Assembly (NCBI RefSeq): GCF_009363435.1
Contig: NZ_CP045354.1
Coordinates: 3,562,501 to 3,626,500, forward strand
Source: Labrenzia sp. THAF82
GTDB lineage: Bacteria > Pseudomonadota > Alphaproteobacteria > Rhizobiales > Stappiaceae
Direction of reading: 5' to 3'
DNA: 64,000 nt
Of this stretch, positions 47,101-53,711 are shown piece by piece. A program made the translations under genes and the position numbers. Within the stretch, counting starts at the first letter, position 1. Every line of letters starts with the position of its first letter. The notes beneath the pieces were generated by a model. That model was given only the letters and a program-made list of their open reading frames with translations. It was not told the origin of the DNA and did not search any database.

Positions 47101-47309
47101 TCCGATCCGGACGGGTCATAATGGGCTTGAGCGTCCCAACGGTCACGCGGCACTTCGCTGACCGCCGTCCGGCGGTCGTGCAGCATCTGCCAGAACGCGT
47201 CCCGGTCCGGAGCCCCTGGAAACCGGCAGGCCAGCCCGATCACCGCGATATCCCGCAAATTGCAGCCTGCTACGGGTTGTGCCGGCTTGTGAGTGGCATG
47301 GCGGTTCAC
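41124..47309 (-). CDS. Modular type I PKS with inserted DUF2156 domain: KS-AT-DUF2156-DH-KR(atypical)-ACP
   Basis: The 2061-aa protein starts at GTG 47309 with GAGGAA upstream. KS has Cys191 in DTACSSSL. AT has Ser632 in GHSMGE, with VPGHS at the usual HAFH/YASH position. Residues about 905-1205 are not a PKS domain: they resemble DUF2156, the GNAT-like aminoacyl-transferase half of MprF-type proteins (GYKRLRSRLNRY, GAIVLSQFG, LIVDLAAELKQEGAEVLSLGGS). DH has His1276 (HQVAGRPMWP) and LDTALH. KR has GWTGGIG and FSSAAS but His1863 at the catalytic Tyr (GPHAAAS). ACP Ser2021 is in NGLDSIMI. No thioesterase is present. It is transcribed toward the other PKS genes and is divergent from a small lipocalin-like gene. 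It may be the last or an out-of-order module. Confidence 0.9.
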   Translation of the reverse strand: MNRHATHKPAQPVAGCNLRDIAVIGLACRFPGAPDRDAFWQMLHDRRTAVSEVPRDRWDAQAHYDPSGSDPAGACSLWGAFLDDLAHFDPGFFNISPREAKSLDPQHRLLLETSVEALEHAGQPLTELKGSRTGVFVGICNTEYAGLTGAGDDYSMIDKYFGTGNAISVASGRISYALNLNGPAVSIDTACSSSLVAVHMAVASLRAGESDLCLAAGVNVALSPSVGIYFSQLGAVSRAPECRPFDNGADGYVRGEGCATVVLKPLWAAQRDGDRVMAVIRGSAINQDGRSAGLTAPNVDAQEAVLRAALADAGVTGSEVVFAEAHGTGTRLGDPIEAQALGRVYGCAPERSGPLHLGAVKANIGHLESAAGIAGLVKAIEAVHRRVIPPQANFARCNEMIDLEALGLSIPAEPLAWPENQGFAAVSSFGFSGTNAHVVLGCAPGQDEAAAKTEDAPYHSAPVVLPLSARSGASLTSFAQALHARLSAGEDPRALSRGMALRRSHFKMRDCVVGSDRETLLAALDNVSAPSRPSSKRNGKGPVFLFSGQGGQWPGMGAAVSQYEPARERINDIDAVVRSQVGWSVWQAMNQPQDLAVPRIVTSQVAIFALQAGLDALFRDWGLEPAAVLGHSMGEIAAALSAEILPLEAATHLSLERSHCLAQVAGTGLMALVDTGAEEVSERIGARAGSVVIAARNGPQNAVISGPAKAVEEVVADLGDHGIFARVVNTDGVPGHSPLIAHLGEDLAKRLDGISPTGETVPFYSAVDGGRCGGDKLTTDFWCRNLLHEVRFDTAVEVLINEGYRDFLEIGPRPVLLPAVRGRMLVSSEEGLLTAGLAPPDSRVAYSPERAVAALYRAGYDPNWRTMLKTDIGWLPPPSYPWQKSYHWITELRDEAAASRSLKTGRREEDKPVVALERLLRRHDRFGLQSLNMRHLAPRVWVTQADQVAVFASVSSTACLVWAAIGEEDATERALAELQTAADESGLVLAVCRTVPGSTAGSPEDGFLVPFGLTQTLPLCSFDPSANGYKRLRSRLNRYQEANGHETKLFKPGMDPQLDASVTGLIRTWMSARSAPVPAADRLIDEIASGRLPVYRRLYVAGEGDRVHGAIVLSQFGTGTGWLMDMEFYDRETPPGCTERLIVDLAAELKQEGAEVLSLGGSYGMPRFSENADAASRGLRRQVQFKSKFRPEEEEIFLHFAKRPGGDEQDRLLSLLGGQHFQEEVTSRTLSRVLEPSTGSAASQTHPFALRRLDIAGPTLVYQARIDAQDPVLIEHQVAGRPMWPAAGSLECVASLAKMLRPDAAEICLTDVTFEGALGAAEGENIDLEIHIGSRDDLPVEAVVYARISGEAEGRWTRLMHCAFDWMDLRTDPLAPMSVDEADIDIEEFYRGLSDRGIDYGPCYRNLERLRSGQDGKITARLGGETRDGFVIGPALLDTALHTLSAGGDETTAVMMHSIQRLQVKRAISPQADLNAVTRSEPGGSASADLDLYGPDGKADLLARGILARPARMPMQEPKVAVMTHKAWEERKPGGRPAGELFVFGPSDLMTALAAEPGDTNTRLHHLSSVEELVCHADRVAGGTILFAVEPLATAELAARFQDLCRLVGFLDEHSRKARLFLVASNEGASAAAGQMSTAALRALSNVISSEHPELQAGFVELAGVPAGEAATAMLSIMSSPANETEWRVSEKGIEAARLALQKPAETPAFRPRQDRSYLVTGWTGGIGQALLADLIGAGAGGVVGLARTPGGPEERAALEQLAGEAGCNLEFVAGDVTQKEDVLRAVASARSVAPLGGVFHAAGLLNDGLLISQNSKSFADALAVKFDAGVVLHEATLEDKLEAFVLFSSAASLFGPPGQGPHAAASAALDALAVTRRAAGLPATSIGWGAWRGIGQAAALGHDKALSELGMATIGQEEALTVMKRLIGTAAPPAWYAPVNWSRLARAVPDLAGRPVFQDLVPAVSQDREAIDRVSPETTSPDETGEDMRDVLRGTIAETLLIEPDAVDPGLSLEANGLDSIMIVELRETLGRRYGTTYSLIEFFRAPDLNALAQILRPAQ
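43695..44595 (-). other. DUF2156 (MprF-like GNAT-fold) domain embedded in a PKS
   Basis: This approximate span of the minus-strand PKS encodes about 300 residues between the AT and DH. The pattern follows DUF2156: an N-terminal half with FGLQSLN and VFASVSSTACLVWAAIG, the basic KRLRSRLNRYQEANG helix, then a GNAT-like half with VHGAIVLSQFG, GWLMDMEFYDRETPPG and the LIVDLAAELKQEG helix before SLGGSYG. DUF2156 domains of MprF move amino acids from tRNA to lipids. Boundaries are by eye. Confidence 0.7.
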
Positions 47310-47484
47310 GGTTCCTCGCCCTTTCGGAGCTTCCAGCGTGACATGTCCTGCAACAAGGCATCCAGCTCACGATATCCGAACCCGATCCTGCTCACTTGTC
47401 GCAAATTGCGCAGTTCACGATAAGCCCGCGCCACCAAGGCAGGTCTAAAATTGGCGTGACCCACAGCACGAAAGGCAGGTTGCC
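47310..47484. promoter_or_regulatory. Divergent promoter region with 12-bp direct repeats
   Basis: The spacer between the minus-strand PKS and the plus-strand lipocalin-like gene contains CAGCTCACGATA (47363-47374) and CAGTTCACGATA (47411-47422), matching at 11 of 12 positions and starting 48 bp apart. Spaced direct repeats are the usual form of AraC-family sites, so the regulator at 11365 is a candidate. The second repeat runs into ATAAGCCCGC, also found upstream of the NRPS-PKS gene. Confidence 0.4.
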
Positions 47485-48000
47485 ATGCAGACCGCAAGAG
47501 AAGCATTTTCAAAGCTCAAGTCCCTGGCCGGTGAGTGGCGCGGCTCGTCGCCCTATGGCAAGGATATACGCCTGACCTATGAGGTCACCGGAAAGGACAG
47601 CGCCGTGATCGAGCGCTATCGGCATTATTGGAAAGGCGAGCTGATGGAAGACGAGATGGTCACCATGTACCATCTTTCAGGAGACGATCTGGTGCTGACC
47701 CACTATTGCACGCTTGGCAACCAGCCACGCATGCGCGCCAACCTTTCCATCGATGAGGACGTCATTTTCGAGTTCATCGGGGCAAGCAACCTGCCTCACC
47801 CGAACGCGCTGCGCATGACCGGGGTCGCGTTCCATTTCATCGATAACGACAATATCACGCAGACCTGGAGCTGGGACGGCGAGAAGAAACACATCTTGCC
47901 GGAAAACCGTTCTGACGATTACGACGACATTCCCGACAGCGGCGAAGGGATCGACACGTTCACACTCGCGCGCGTCAAAGTGCCGATGGCGGCCGAATGA
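47485..48000 (+). CDS. Small DUF1579-like (lipocalin-type) protein, unknown role
   Basis: The 171-aa protein has the look of a DUF1579-like beta-barrel: LAGEWRGSSPYG at the N-terminus, alternating strands through YRHYWKGELMEDEMVTMYHL, and a C-terminal FHFIDNDNITQTWSWDGEKK. Proteins of this type can bind small ligands. It is divergent from the PKS gene across 175 bp, and the next gene (DUF3291) follows closely, so both may belong to the cluster. No catalytic motif is visible. A ligand-binding or protective role is inference only. Confidence 0.7.
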   Translation: MQTAREAFSKLKSLAGEWRGSSPYGKDIRLTYEVTGKDSAVIERYRHYWKGELMEDEMVTMYHLSGDDLVLTHYCTLGNQPRMRANLSIDEDVIFEFIGASNLPHPNALRMTGVAFHFIDNDNITQTWSWDGEKKHILPENRSDDYDDIPDSGEGIDTFTLARVKVPMAAE

Positions 48001-48023
48001 ACCGATAGAGTGGAGCCGCCACG

Positions 48024-48470
48024 ATGCCGGATTCGGATTGCCATTTGGCGCAGCTCAACATTGCCAGGGCGCGCTTCGATTATGACGCGCCGGAAATGGC
48101 GGATTTCTTGGCCGCCGTTGACCTCGTCAGCGGCGCCGCTGACCGGTTTCCAGGCTTCGTCTGGCGCCTCGACGATCAGACAGGTGGCATGAACCGTGGA
48201 GCTCATCCACGCGATATCGTCAACCTGTCTGTCTGGCAATCCGCCGAGGCTCTGGACGGCTTTTTCAGACACACCGTACATCGCCATTTCTATGCCAGGA
48301 AATCAGACTGGTTTTTGCCACCGGAAGAAGCGCATTGCGTGTTCTGGTGGCAGCCGGCCGGCGTCTATCCAACGCTCGAAGACGGCCTTCAAAATCTAGA
48401 ACGCCTTAGACAATCTGGACCGGACGCGCATCTGTTCGACAGGCTGCCGCTCGCAACGGCCGGCACTTGA
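48024..48470 (+). CDS. DUF3291 domain-containing protein
   Basis: This 148-aa protein begins HLAQLNIARARFDYD and contains the DUF3291 patterns GFVWRLDDQ, NLSVWQSAEALDGF, RHFYARKSDWF and VFWWQPAGVYPT. The fold is a dimeric ferredoxin-like (ABM-type) barrel, and some relatives act as monooxygenases or binding proteins, but the family has no established function. It is 23 nt downstream of the lipocalin-type gene, so cotranscription is likely. Confidence 0.82.
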   Translation: MPDSDCHLAQLNIARARFDYDAPEMADFLAAVDLVSGAADRFPGFVWRLDDQTGGMNRGAHPRDIVNLSVWQSAEALDGFFRHTVHRHFYARKSDWFLPPEEAHCVFWWQPAGVYPTLEDGLQNLERLRQSGPDAHLFDRLPLATAGT

Positions 48471-48567
48471 ACACCACCGCAGACGCTGAAAGAAATCTGG
48501 TTTCAAGCGAGGGTCGAGCAAACACATGTCCCTCATCTGTTTCTCAAATTTGAAATACGTGACTGCG

Positions 48568-48594
48568 ACAAATGCATCTATAAAGTGCATTTGT
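48568..48594. promoter_or_regulatory. Perfect 9-bp dyad, possible operator
   Basis: ACAAATGCA (48568-48576) and TGCATTTGT (48586-48594) are perfect inverted repeats around TCTATAAAG, which contains a -10-like TATAAA. It lies in the 268-bp gap between the DUF3291 and DUF1801 genes. No T-run follows, so an operator fits better than a terminator. Confidence 0.35.
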
Positions 48595-48738
48595 AGCCCA
48601 TGCATCAGGCTCCGGCGTCATCCGTCGCCCTCTCCGTCTTCAAACGATTCCTCACTTGAACAGGACCGGCTGCCTACCTAGTTTTCTTGTTGATTTTCCG
48701 GACCGCCTGGGAAAGGGCAACCGACAGGAGGGAATTCC

Positions 48739-49116
48739 ATGCTTTACGATGCCAATACCCCCAAAGACTACCTGGACCAGCTCGATCCGGACTGGCGGCG
48801 AGACAAGCTGCTTGAAATCCGTGAGTTGATACTCTCCGAAGGCAAGAACCTTGAAGAGTCGATCCACTACAAGATGCTAGGTTATGGTAAGGACGAAGAC
48901 TATCTGTTTCATCTGAACGCCCAACGAGGCTATGTCAGCCTCTATGTCGGCAACGCATCCAAAGTGGACCCGGATGGAGAACTGCTCTCCGGCTTGAGCG
49001 TGGGCAAAGGCTGCATACGCTTCACGAAAACTAAATCCATCGAAAAGACCGGGACCAAGGACTTCGTGGCCAAGGCCTATCAGATGTGGGAGACCGGCGA
49101 AGACACGTCCTGTTAA
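48739..49116 (+). CDS. DUF1801 domain-containing protein
   Basis: The 125-aa protein shows the DUF1801 (YdhG-like) pattern: PKDYLDQLDPDWRRDKLLEIRELIL, ESIHYKMLGYGKDEDYLFHLNAQRGYVSLYVG (read in parts), and SVGKGCIRFTKTKSI near the C-terminus. Relatives are small cytosolic proteins with no proven reaction. A good GGAGGGA ribosome site lies about 5 nt before the ATG at 48739. It may be outside the functional cluster. Confidence 0.82.
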   Translation: MLYDANTPKDYLDQLDPDWRRDKLLEIRELILSEGKNLEESIHYKMLGYGKDEDYLFHLNAQRGYVSLYVGNASKVDPDGELLSGLSVGKGCIRFTKTKSIEKTGTKDFVAKAYQMWETGEDTSC

Positions 49117-49185
49117 GGGAAGTCTGCCGAAGACAGCGTCTAATTCTACCGCTAAAATGGAAACGGCGAATCGGACGCGCTGCTA

Positions 49186-50259
49186 TCAATAATCACGTTG
49201 ATAATCCCGCAACCGTGAGACACTTGGCGGATAGAAGGCATGTGTCATCCCGGCGCCGAACCGGCTTGTTGTTTCTTCGACCGAGCGCAAATGAGCCACC
49301 GGATCTCGGAGCCGGTTGAAGTAAACATCGATCGGTTCGAAGCCCCCGACCAGCGGTTTGTCCGAGTTCATCTTGTTGTAACTGTCAACCGTGTCGAATG
49401 TTGGCAGGTCATCGGCGAGTTCAGGCAATCCGGCCATCGGGAAGCTCAAGGCTGTCGGTGCGCCTCCCATGACATTGAGTAGAACGAACATGCCCACCAC
49501 AGGCTGTTCCGAACCGTCAGGCAAAATCATCCTTGTATCCGGGATGCCTATGAGCGTTTCCGAAGCGCCGAACCGCATCATGAAGGCGGTACTCACGCAT
49601 TCGATACCGTTGATATACGGCCCGTAATTTCCGAACACCATCCCGCGGTCGTCATAGCGCACGGTCCATTCGTCAAGCTGGGTGAGTTGAATATCAACCA
49701 GTGCCGACAATAGAAAACTCTGTTCCTCTGCGGACCGTCCCGGCATGTCACGGGCGATCAGTTTTTCCCGTTCGTAGTGGTTTTCTTCGGTCCACATCGT
49801 GGTGAGCTGACGCAGCCGGTTTTCCTTCGGGTCAATCAAATCGTAGTAGATCTGCGACCGGGCAGTCGTATTGTGGCTATTACGCGCGAACGGAGTACGA
49901 CCGCCGTTCGTGAAGCGGTGACGCATCTCCCAAGTTCCGTTAAAACTTTTGGCAACCCGTGAGGCGCTGAGCGGAATAGGCGCCAGAAGCCCGGGCATTC
50001 CGAGACTATTATAAGCCATGAACATGCGGCGTACTTGTTCCGTTGTCAGACCGTTTTCCTTGGCCGCCTGCGTGAACAACCTCGTGAGGGTTTGCCGGAT
50101 TTCCCGGTCGCCGCTTTCAGTGCGCGGTTCATCAAGATATTTGAAATAGGTGTTCGTTGCTTCACCCAGAATGGGTTGCAGAACCTTGTACTTTTCATAA
50201 GCCGTCATATCTGTCGGCTCAAACGGCTCCTTGAAATCATTGATTATCCGATCGACCAT
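49186..50259 (-). CDS. Unrecognised 357-aa protein
   Basis: I do not recognise the family. The protein is soluble with no signal peptide. It has a helical N-terminal third (YEKYKVLQPILGE, LTRLFTQAAKENGLT), a middle with RTPFARNSHNTTARSQIYYD and WTEENHYEREKL, and a beta-rich end containing GNYGPYINGIECVSTAFMMRFG, PVVGMFVLLNVMGG and THAFYPPSVSRL. It is convergent with the DUF1801 gene and isolated from the PPTase gene by 461 bp. It does not resemble the unknown protein at 10049. Membership of the cluster is uncertain. Confidence 0.75.
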   Translation of the reverse strand: MVDRIINDFKEPFEPTDMTAYEKYKVLQPILGEATNTYFKYLDEPRTESGDREIRQTLTRLFTQAAKENGLTTEQVRRMFMAYNSLGMPGLLAPIPLSASRVAKSFNGTWEMRHRFTNGGRTPFARNSHNTTARSQIYYDLIDPKENRLRQLTTMWTEENHYEREKLIARDMPGRSAEEQSFLLSALVDIQLTQLDEWTVRYDDRGMVFGNYGPYINGIECVSTAFMMRFGASETLIGIPDTRMILPDGSEQPVVGMFVLLNVMGGAPTALSFPMAGLPELADDLPTFDTVDSYNKMNSDKPLVGGFEPIDVYFNRLRDPVAHLRSVEETTSRFGAGMTHAFYPPSVSRLRDYQRDY

Positions 50260-50720
50260 AACCGCGCCCCTTCTGGTTTTCGGCTTTTCGGGACTTCTAT
50301 AGAAGTTCCTGTTTCGAAACCTGGAATGTCCGAGTGAACTGAAAAGACGTTATCGGGACTTGGTGCGTCATGCTTGTCTGAGATTGCGGACAGATTTCTA
50401 CAGCCGCAAATTTGATAATTTCAAAGCATACCAGAATCGTTTGGCAAACTCAGTCGACGACAACGGATCCCAGCGTTTTGGAGAGGCGTATCGCGAAGAT
50501 ACCCGTATTACATATTCTTTCCATTCGGCTGTTGAACGAGAGCTCAATTTTTGGAGTTGAGTGTACAGTCGCGTCCGCACAATATAAACCAAAATACCTA
50601 CGGCAAGCCCAGCTCGGTTGAGTGCCTGCATCTGCCTTGGCCTGCAAAGGCGCCTGGATGATTAAGTTGGGCAATTGAGGTTAGATCAGAGTGACGGGCC
50701 GTAGCCGGTGCGGAGGAGGA
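50260..50720. other. 461-bp spacer without a convincing gene
   Basis: Short open frames exist (for example about 50360-50560 + and 50398-50631 -), but none has a recognisable domain, a good ribosome site or GC-rich third positions like the neighbours. Base composition is visibly more AT-rich than the biosynthetic genes. It should hold the promoter of the 49186-50259 gene. Confidence 0.5.
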
Positions 50721-51395
50721 TCAGCGGGGAATAAGGTCGCTTGGGCAAAGGTCTATACGGTTCACGCCATTCACCCTAGATGGAGCAGCAAGCGCAAACC
50801 AGTGGTTTCCGATGCGCGCGCTTTCCAGCCACCATTCCCATGGCACTCCAAGACTCGGCGGTAGTGAGACAAGGCGGGGTTGGTGTCCCGCGAAACTGAT
50901 CTGCTTCGGGGGCAGAGAGAACCCCAGACCGGTTGCTTTCATCACTGCCTCCTTCGCGGTCCAAAGTTGAAAGAAACGTTCAAGCGGTTCGGCAGATGCG
51001 TCCATCTCCCAGATCTCCTCTTGGCAAAAGACAGCTTGCGCCACTCTTTCGCGGTCGGACAGGTCGCGCGAAAATTCGACATCGACACCAATCTCGATCT
51101 CCCTCGCTATTGCAACTGCGACCAGGCCTTCAGTATGGCTGATACTGAACCGGATAGATGTCCCAGAAAGAAATGGCTTGCCGTAGTCACTTAAGGCGAA
51201 TTTGATCGCCATGAACCCAAGCTGGCCAAGTGCGTGATGAAGTAAAGCATGCGCCACGATGAAGACCCGTCGCGCATCATGCGCGACGAAACGATCTGCG
51301 CGGGCTCGTTCTTCGACAGCTAGCTGCGTCGAAATCAGCGGCAGTAGCGCTTCATCGGCAGGGCTGACTGGACACAAATAGAGGCTTACCTTCAT
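50721..51395 (-). CDS. Sfp-type 4'-phosphopantetheinyl transferase
   Basis: The 224-aa protein carries all the Sfp-family motifs: a basic KPFLSG near residue 75, RFSISHTEG near 85, IGVDVE with the Mg-binding D-x-E near 103, and FFQLWTAKEAVMKATG near 145. It transfers phosphopantetheine from CoA to the serine of carrier domains. The cluster has at least seven carrier domains, and the integrated PPTase-like domain of PksE has lost part of its D-x-E motif, so this enzyme is the likely activator of the whole line. It is a single gene on the minus strand, about 3.4 kb beyond the last PKS. Confidence 0.93.
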   Translation of the reverse strand: MKVSLYLCPVSPADEALLPLISTQLAVEERARADRFVAHDARRVFIVAHALLHHALGQLGFMAIKFALSDYGKPFLSGTSIRFSISHTEGLVAVAIAREIEIGVDVEFSRDLSDRERVAQAVFCQEEIWEMDASAEPLERFFQLWTAKEAVMKATGLGFSLPPKQISFAGHQPRLVSLPPSLGVPWEWWLESARIGNHWFALAAPSRVNGVNRIDLCPSDLIPR

Positions 51396-51991
51396 CAGCG
51401 CAGGTTAACCCATTTGTCCAACAGCAGCCACCATCGTGAGACGTCGCCAAAGAAATTTTCGAAGGCCTATATATAATGCTCGAAGAATACGGGCGATCGT
51501 CTCACAGGTCCTGAACCGCCAGATCAAATGGACAGAAGGCGCATCGACGCTCATTATGAGATCACGGTATGCACATCACCGCCGCTTCGAAAGTGACGGT
51601 TTGGGTGGTCGCTACACCGAAACAGCCCTGACCATTTTCGGTCATTGAATAGCCCGAAATTTATTATACGCCTTTGTTGCTCGTTTTCTACGGTCGTTCG
51701 GACCCGACCGGCGACAAAACGCGCGGCTATCCGGAAATAATTTCCGCGCTTGACTGCAGCCCAATCCCAGGCCACAAATGTGGCCCTCAGGGCGTTCACG
51801 AACGGCATTATTCGACGCTATCTCAATAGCTTAATTAAATTGGCTGAGATTCCAGGTTCCCCAGCCAACTATTCAACTAGCCATTGATATTAAGCGGTTC
51901 GATTCTGTTCTCGATCGGCTCATCTCGGCATTCCTGACAATTCAGTTTTTCTTTTCGGTTGTTAACATCCCAGACTCGGCGCAACGGTCAC
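51396..51991. other. 596-bp spacer, no supported gene
   Basis: Open frames at about 51436-51648 (+) and 51554-51808 (-) overlap and match nothing I know. The stretch is AT-rich with TATATATAAT at 51468-51477 and several short A/T runs. It may be degraded sequence at the edge of the biosynthetic region; no transposase motif, tRNA or terminal repeat is visible. Confidence 0.5.
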
Positions 51992-52540
51992 TTATTGCTG
52001 GCGTATCATGCGGGTCAGAGTTGAGTCATGGTCGACGAAATGGTGTTTCAGCGCGCCAGCAACATGCAGCACCAGTGCGCCAACCATCAGCCAGCCACAG
52101 GCACCATGGAGCCAGTGCCCCATTGCGGAGAACGCTTCTATTTTGTCTCCCGCAGGGATCATGAAAAGGCCAAATACGCTGGTAGTTCTGCCGCCAAAAT
52201 AGGACCCGATTATTCCTGAGAGCGGCATGACTATGATACCGGCAAGCAAGACGATGTGAACCAGCTTGGATGTGAGGCGCTGCCAGGTGGGCATCACGGT
52301 AGCATCCTCCAGAAAGCCCTGTTTCAACCGGTACCCCACGCGCCACAGCCCAAAAATGAGCACAAGCACTCCAACTGCCTTGTGAATACCAATCAGTTGT
52401 CCTTTGCCCGGACCGCTTTCAAGGAATTCCGATAGGTAAAAACCGAAGCCTATCATCCCGATAATTGCAACGGCAATGATCCAGTGATTGAACCGTGAAA
52501 TACCGTCATACGTCGTGGTTTTCGACAGGTTGGGGCTCAT
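51992..52540 (-). CDS. Cytochrome b561 family protein
   Basis: The 182-aa protein has four hydrophobic helices and the conserved haem-ligand histidines of the family: RFNHWIIAVAI near residue 17, IGIHKAVGVLVL near 52, GHWLHGACGWLM near 142 and LHVAGALKHHFVD near 160. Cytochrome b561 proteins take electrons from the quinone pool at the inner membrane. The gene lies 9 nt downstream of the secreted ricin-B-like gene, likely as one operon. Confidence 0.9.
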   Translation of the reverse strand: MSPNLSKTTTYDGISRFNHWIIAVAIIGMIGFGFYLSEFLESGPGKGQLIGIHKAVGVLVLIFGLWRVGYRLKQGFLEDATVMPTWQRLTSKLVHIVLLAGIIVMPLSGIIGSYFGGRTTSVFGLFMIPAGDKIEAFSAMGHWLHGACGWLMVGALVLHVAGALKHHFVDHDSTLTRMIRQQ

Positions 52541-52549
52541 CGAATGCTC

Positions 52550-53095
52550 CTACAACTCGAACAAATTCCAGGTTTGGTAGGACTTGCTGGTTTCTTCGCA
52601 TGGCTGGAGAGACAGCGGCCGCATCACATGAACAGGGGAGCCGCCACGCCCTTCCCGCTTCTCCGTACTGCTAACTGTCACGCACAACTGCGGATCGGCC
52701 TGGGCGACCAACTGACCATTTTCGTTCAACGTGAACTTCTGAGTGGCGGTGCCGGCACATTGGTTGAGCACAATCGGCGCTCCGGCCTCGACGGATGGGA
52801 CTGTCATACAGACATCGAAATAGGGAATTCGAAACTCTCCTTTGCCGATGAGTTCCTCATCAAAGCCCTGATCTTCCAGGATGCCACCCGTGTAGTTATA
52901 GCAAGTGTGAGCCTGCAGCCCCTTGTCCAGCGGTGCATTCTTGCCCTGCCCACCAGCGATATCCAGGCAGTAGCCGCGTGCGTCGTCCAACCTGTCGGTC
53001 AACTGGACTTCAACCAGGTTTTCGGCTGATTGAGCTGGTGCGACCAGCGAGGCCAAGCCAACAAATGCGAGCGCTATCCCGGTGACCGGTTTCAT
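52550..53095 (-). CDS. Secreted ricin-B-like (beta-trefoil) protein
   Basis: The 181-aa protein starts with a clear signal peptide (MKPVTGIALAFVGLASLVAPAQSA). The mature part has ricin-B-type repeats: CLDIAGGQG, LQAHTCYNYTGG, QKFTLNENGQL and CVTVSSTE, ending with QTWNLF. This is compatible with a periplasmic carbohydrate-binding role. An in-frame ATG at 53128 would spoil the signal peptide, so 53095 is preferred. It shares a divergent promoter with marR, which may control it together with b561. Confidence 0.75.
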   Translation of the reverse strand: MKPVTGIALAFVGLASLVAPAQSAENLVEVQLTDRLDDARGYCLDIAGGQGKNAPLDKGLQAHTCYNYTGGILEDQGFDEELIGKGEFRIPYFDVCMTVPSVEAGAPIVLNQCAGTATQKFTLNENGQLVAQADPQLCVTVSSTEKREGRGGSPVHVMRPLSLQPCEETSKSYQTWNLFEL

Positions 53096-53144
53096 GATGA
53101 TACCCCTTGAGTGCCACTGACAGCGCAATTCGCCGTCGATTGAT

Positions 53145-53160
53145 TGTTCTAATTCAAACA
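53145..53160. promoter_or_regulatory. Imperfect 16-bp palindrome, possible MarR operator
   Basis: TGTTCTAATTCAAACA matches its own reverse complement at 12 of 16 positions. It sits in the 133-bp divergent gap between the secreted ricin-B-like gene and marR, where autoregulatory MarR sites are usual. Confidence 0.35.
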
Positions 53161-53228
53161 GTTTACATCAGAACTTTGTGACCGTAATGTGCCAAGATCA
53201 TGAGTTTATTTATTAGCGCAGTCAGGTC

Positions 53229-53711
53229 ATGAAACAGACACTGATAACCATCCACCCCGTTTTGCATTCAGCCACCTTGTTGGAAAAGCGGATTGAAATC
53301 CTGCTTAGACCAACTGGGATCCGCCACCGACAGGCTCTCATCCTGGATGCCTTGTCGCAGATCGGGCCGACCTCACAGAGGCATCTGGCGAAACAGTTCG
53401 ACGTTTCGGCGGGCAGCATGAGTTCTATGACAGAACGGCTGGTAACGCTCGGGTTCATCACCCAAATCACGAACCCCGAAAATCGCCGCAGTGATATTCT
53501 TGACCTGACACCTGACGGCCGGGAAGTTCTAAAGAAAGTATGGGTTGTCTGGCAGGAGGCAACGGGCCTGATCACCTCGGCACTCGGTGAAAACCAGGCC
53601 GAGACACTCACGGTCCTTTCTACGAAGCTCCGGAATGCTTTGGGGGGCACGCAGCCGGAGAAAGAACGGCACGGGACGCGAGTCTCCGCCCTCGGCCCCA
53701 CTCCAAAATAG
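53229..53711 (+). CDS. MarR-family transcriptional regulator
   Basis: The 160-aa protein has a winged helix with SQRHLAKQFDVSAGSMSSMTERLVTLGF (recognition helix near 60-75) and the wing NPENRRSDILDLTPDGREVL, both typical of MarR. MarR proteins are dimeric repressors that respond to small phenolic or oxidant ligands. It is divergent from the ricin-B-like/b561 pair and probably regulates it. There is no sign that it controls the biosynthetic cluster. Confidence 0.9.
   Translation: MKQTLITIHPVLHSATLLEKRIEILLRPTGIRHRQALILDALSQIGPTSQRHLAKQFDVSAGSMSSMTERLVTLGFITQITNPENRRSDILDLTPDGREVLKKVWVVWQEATGLITSALGENQAETLTVLSTKLRNALGGTQPEKERHGTRVSALGPTPK

Noticed and set aside
51436-51808. Transposase remnant in the spacer
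   Set aside because: No DDE motif, terminal inverted repeat or target duplication could be seen.
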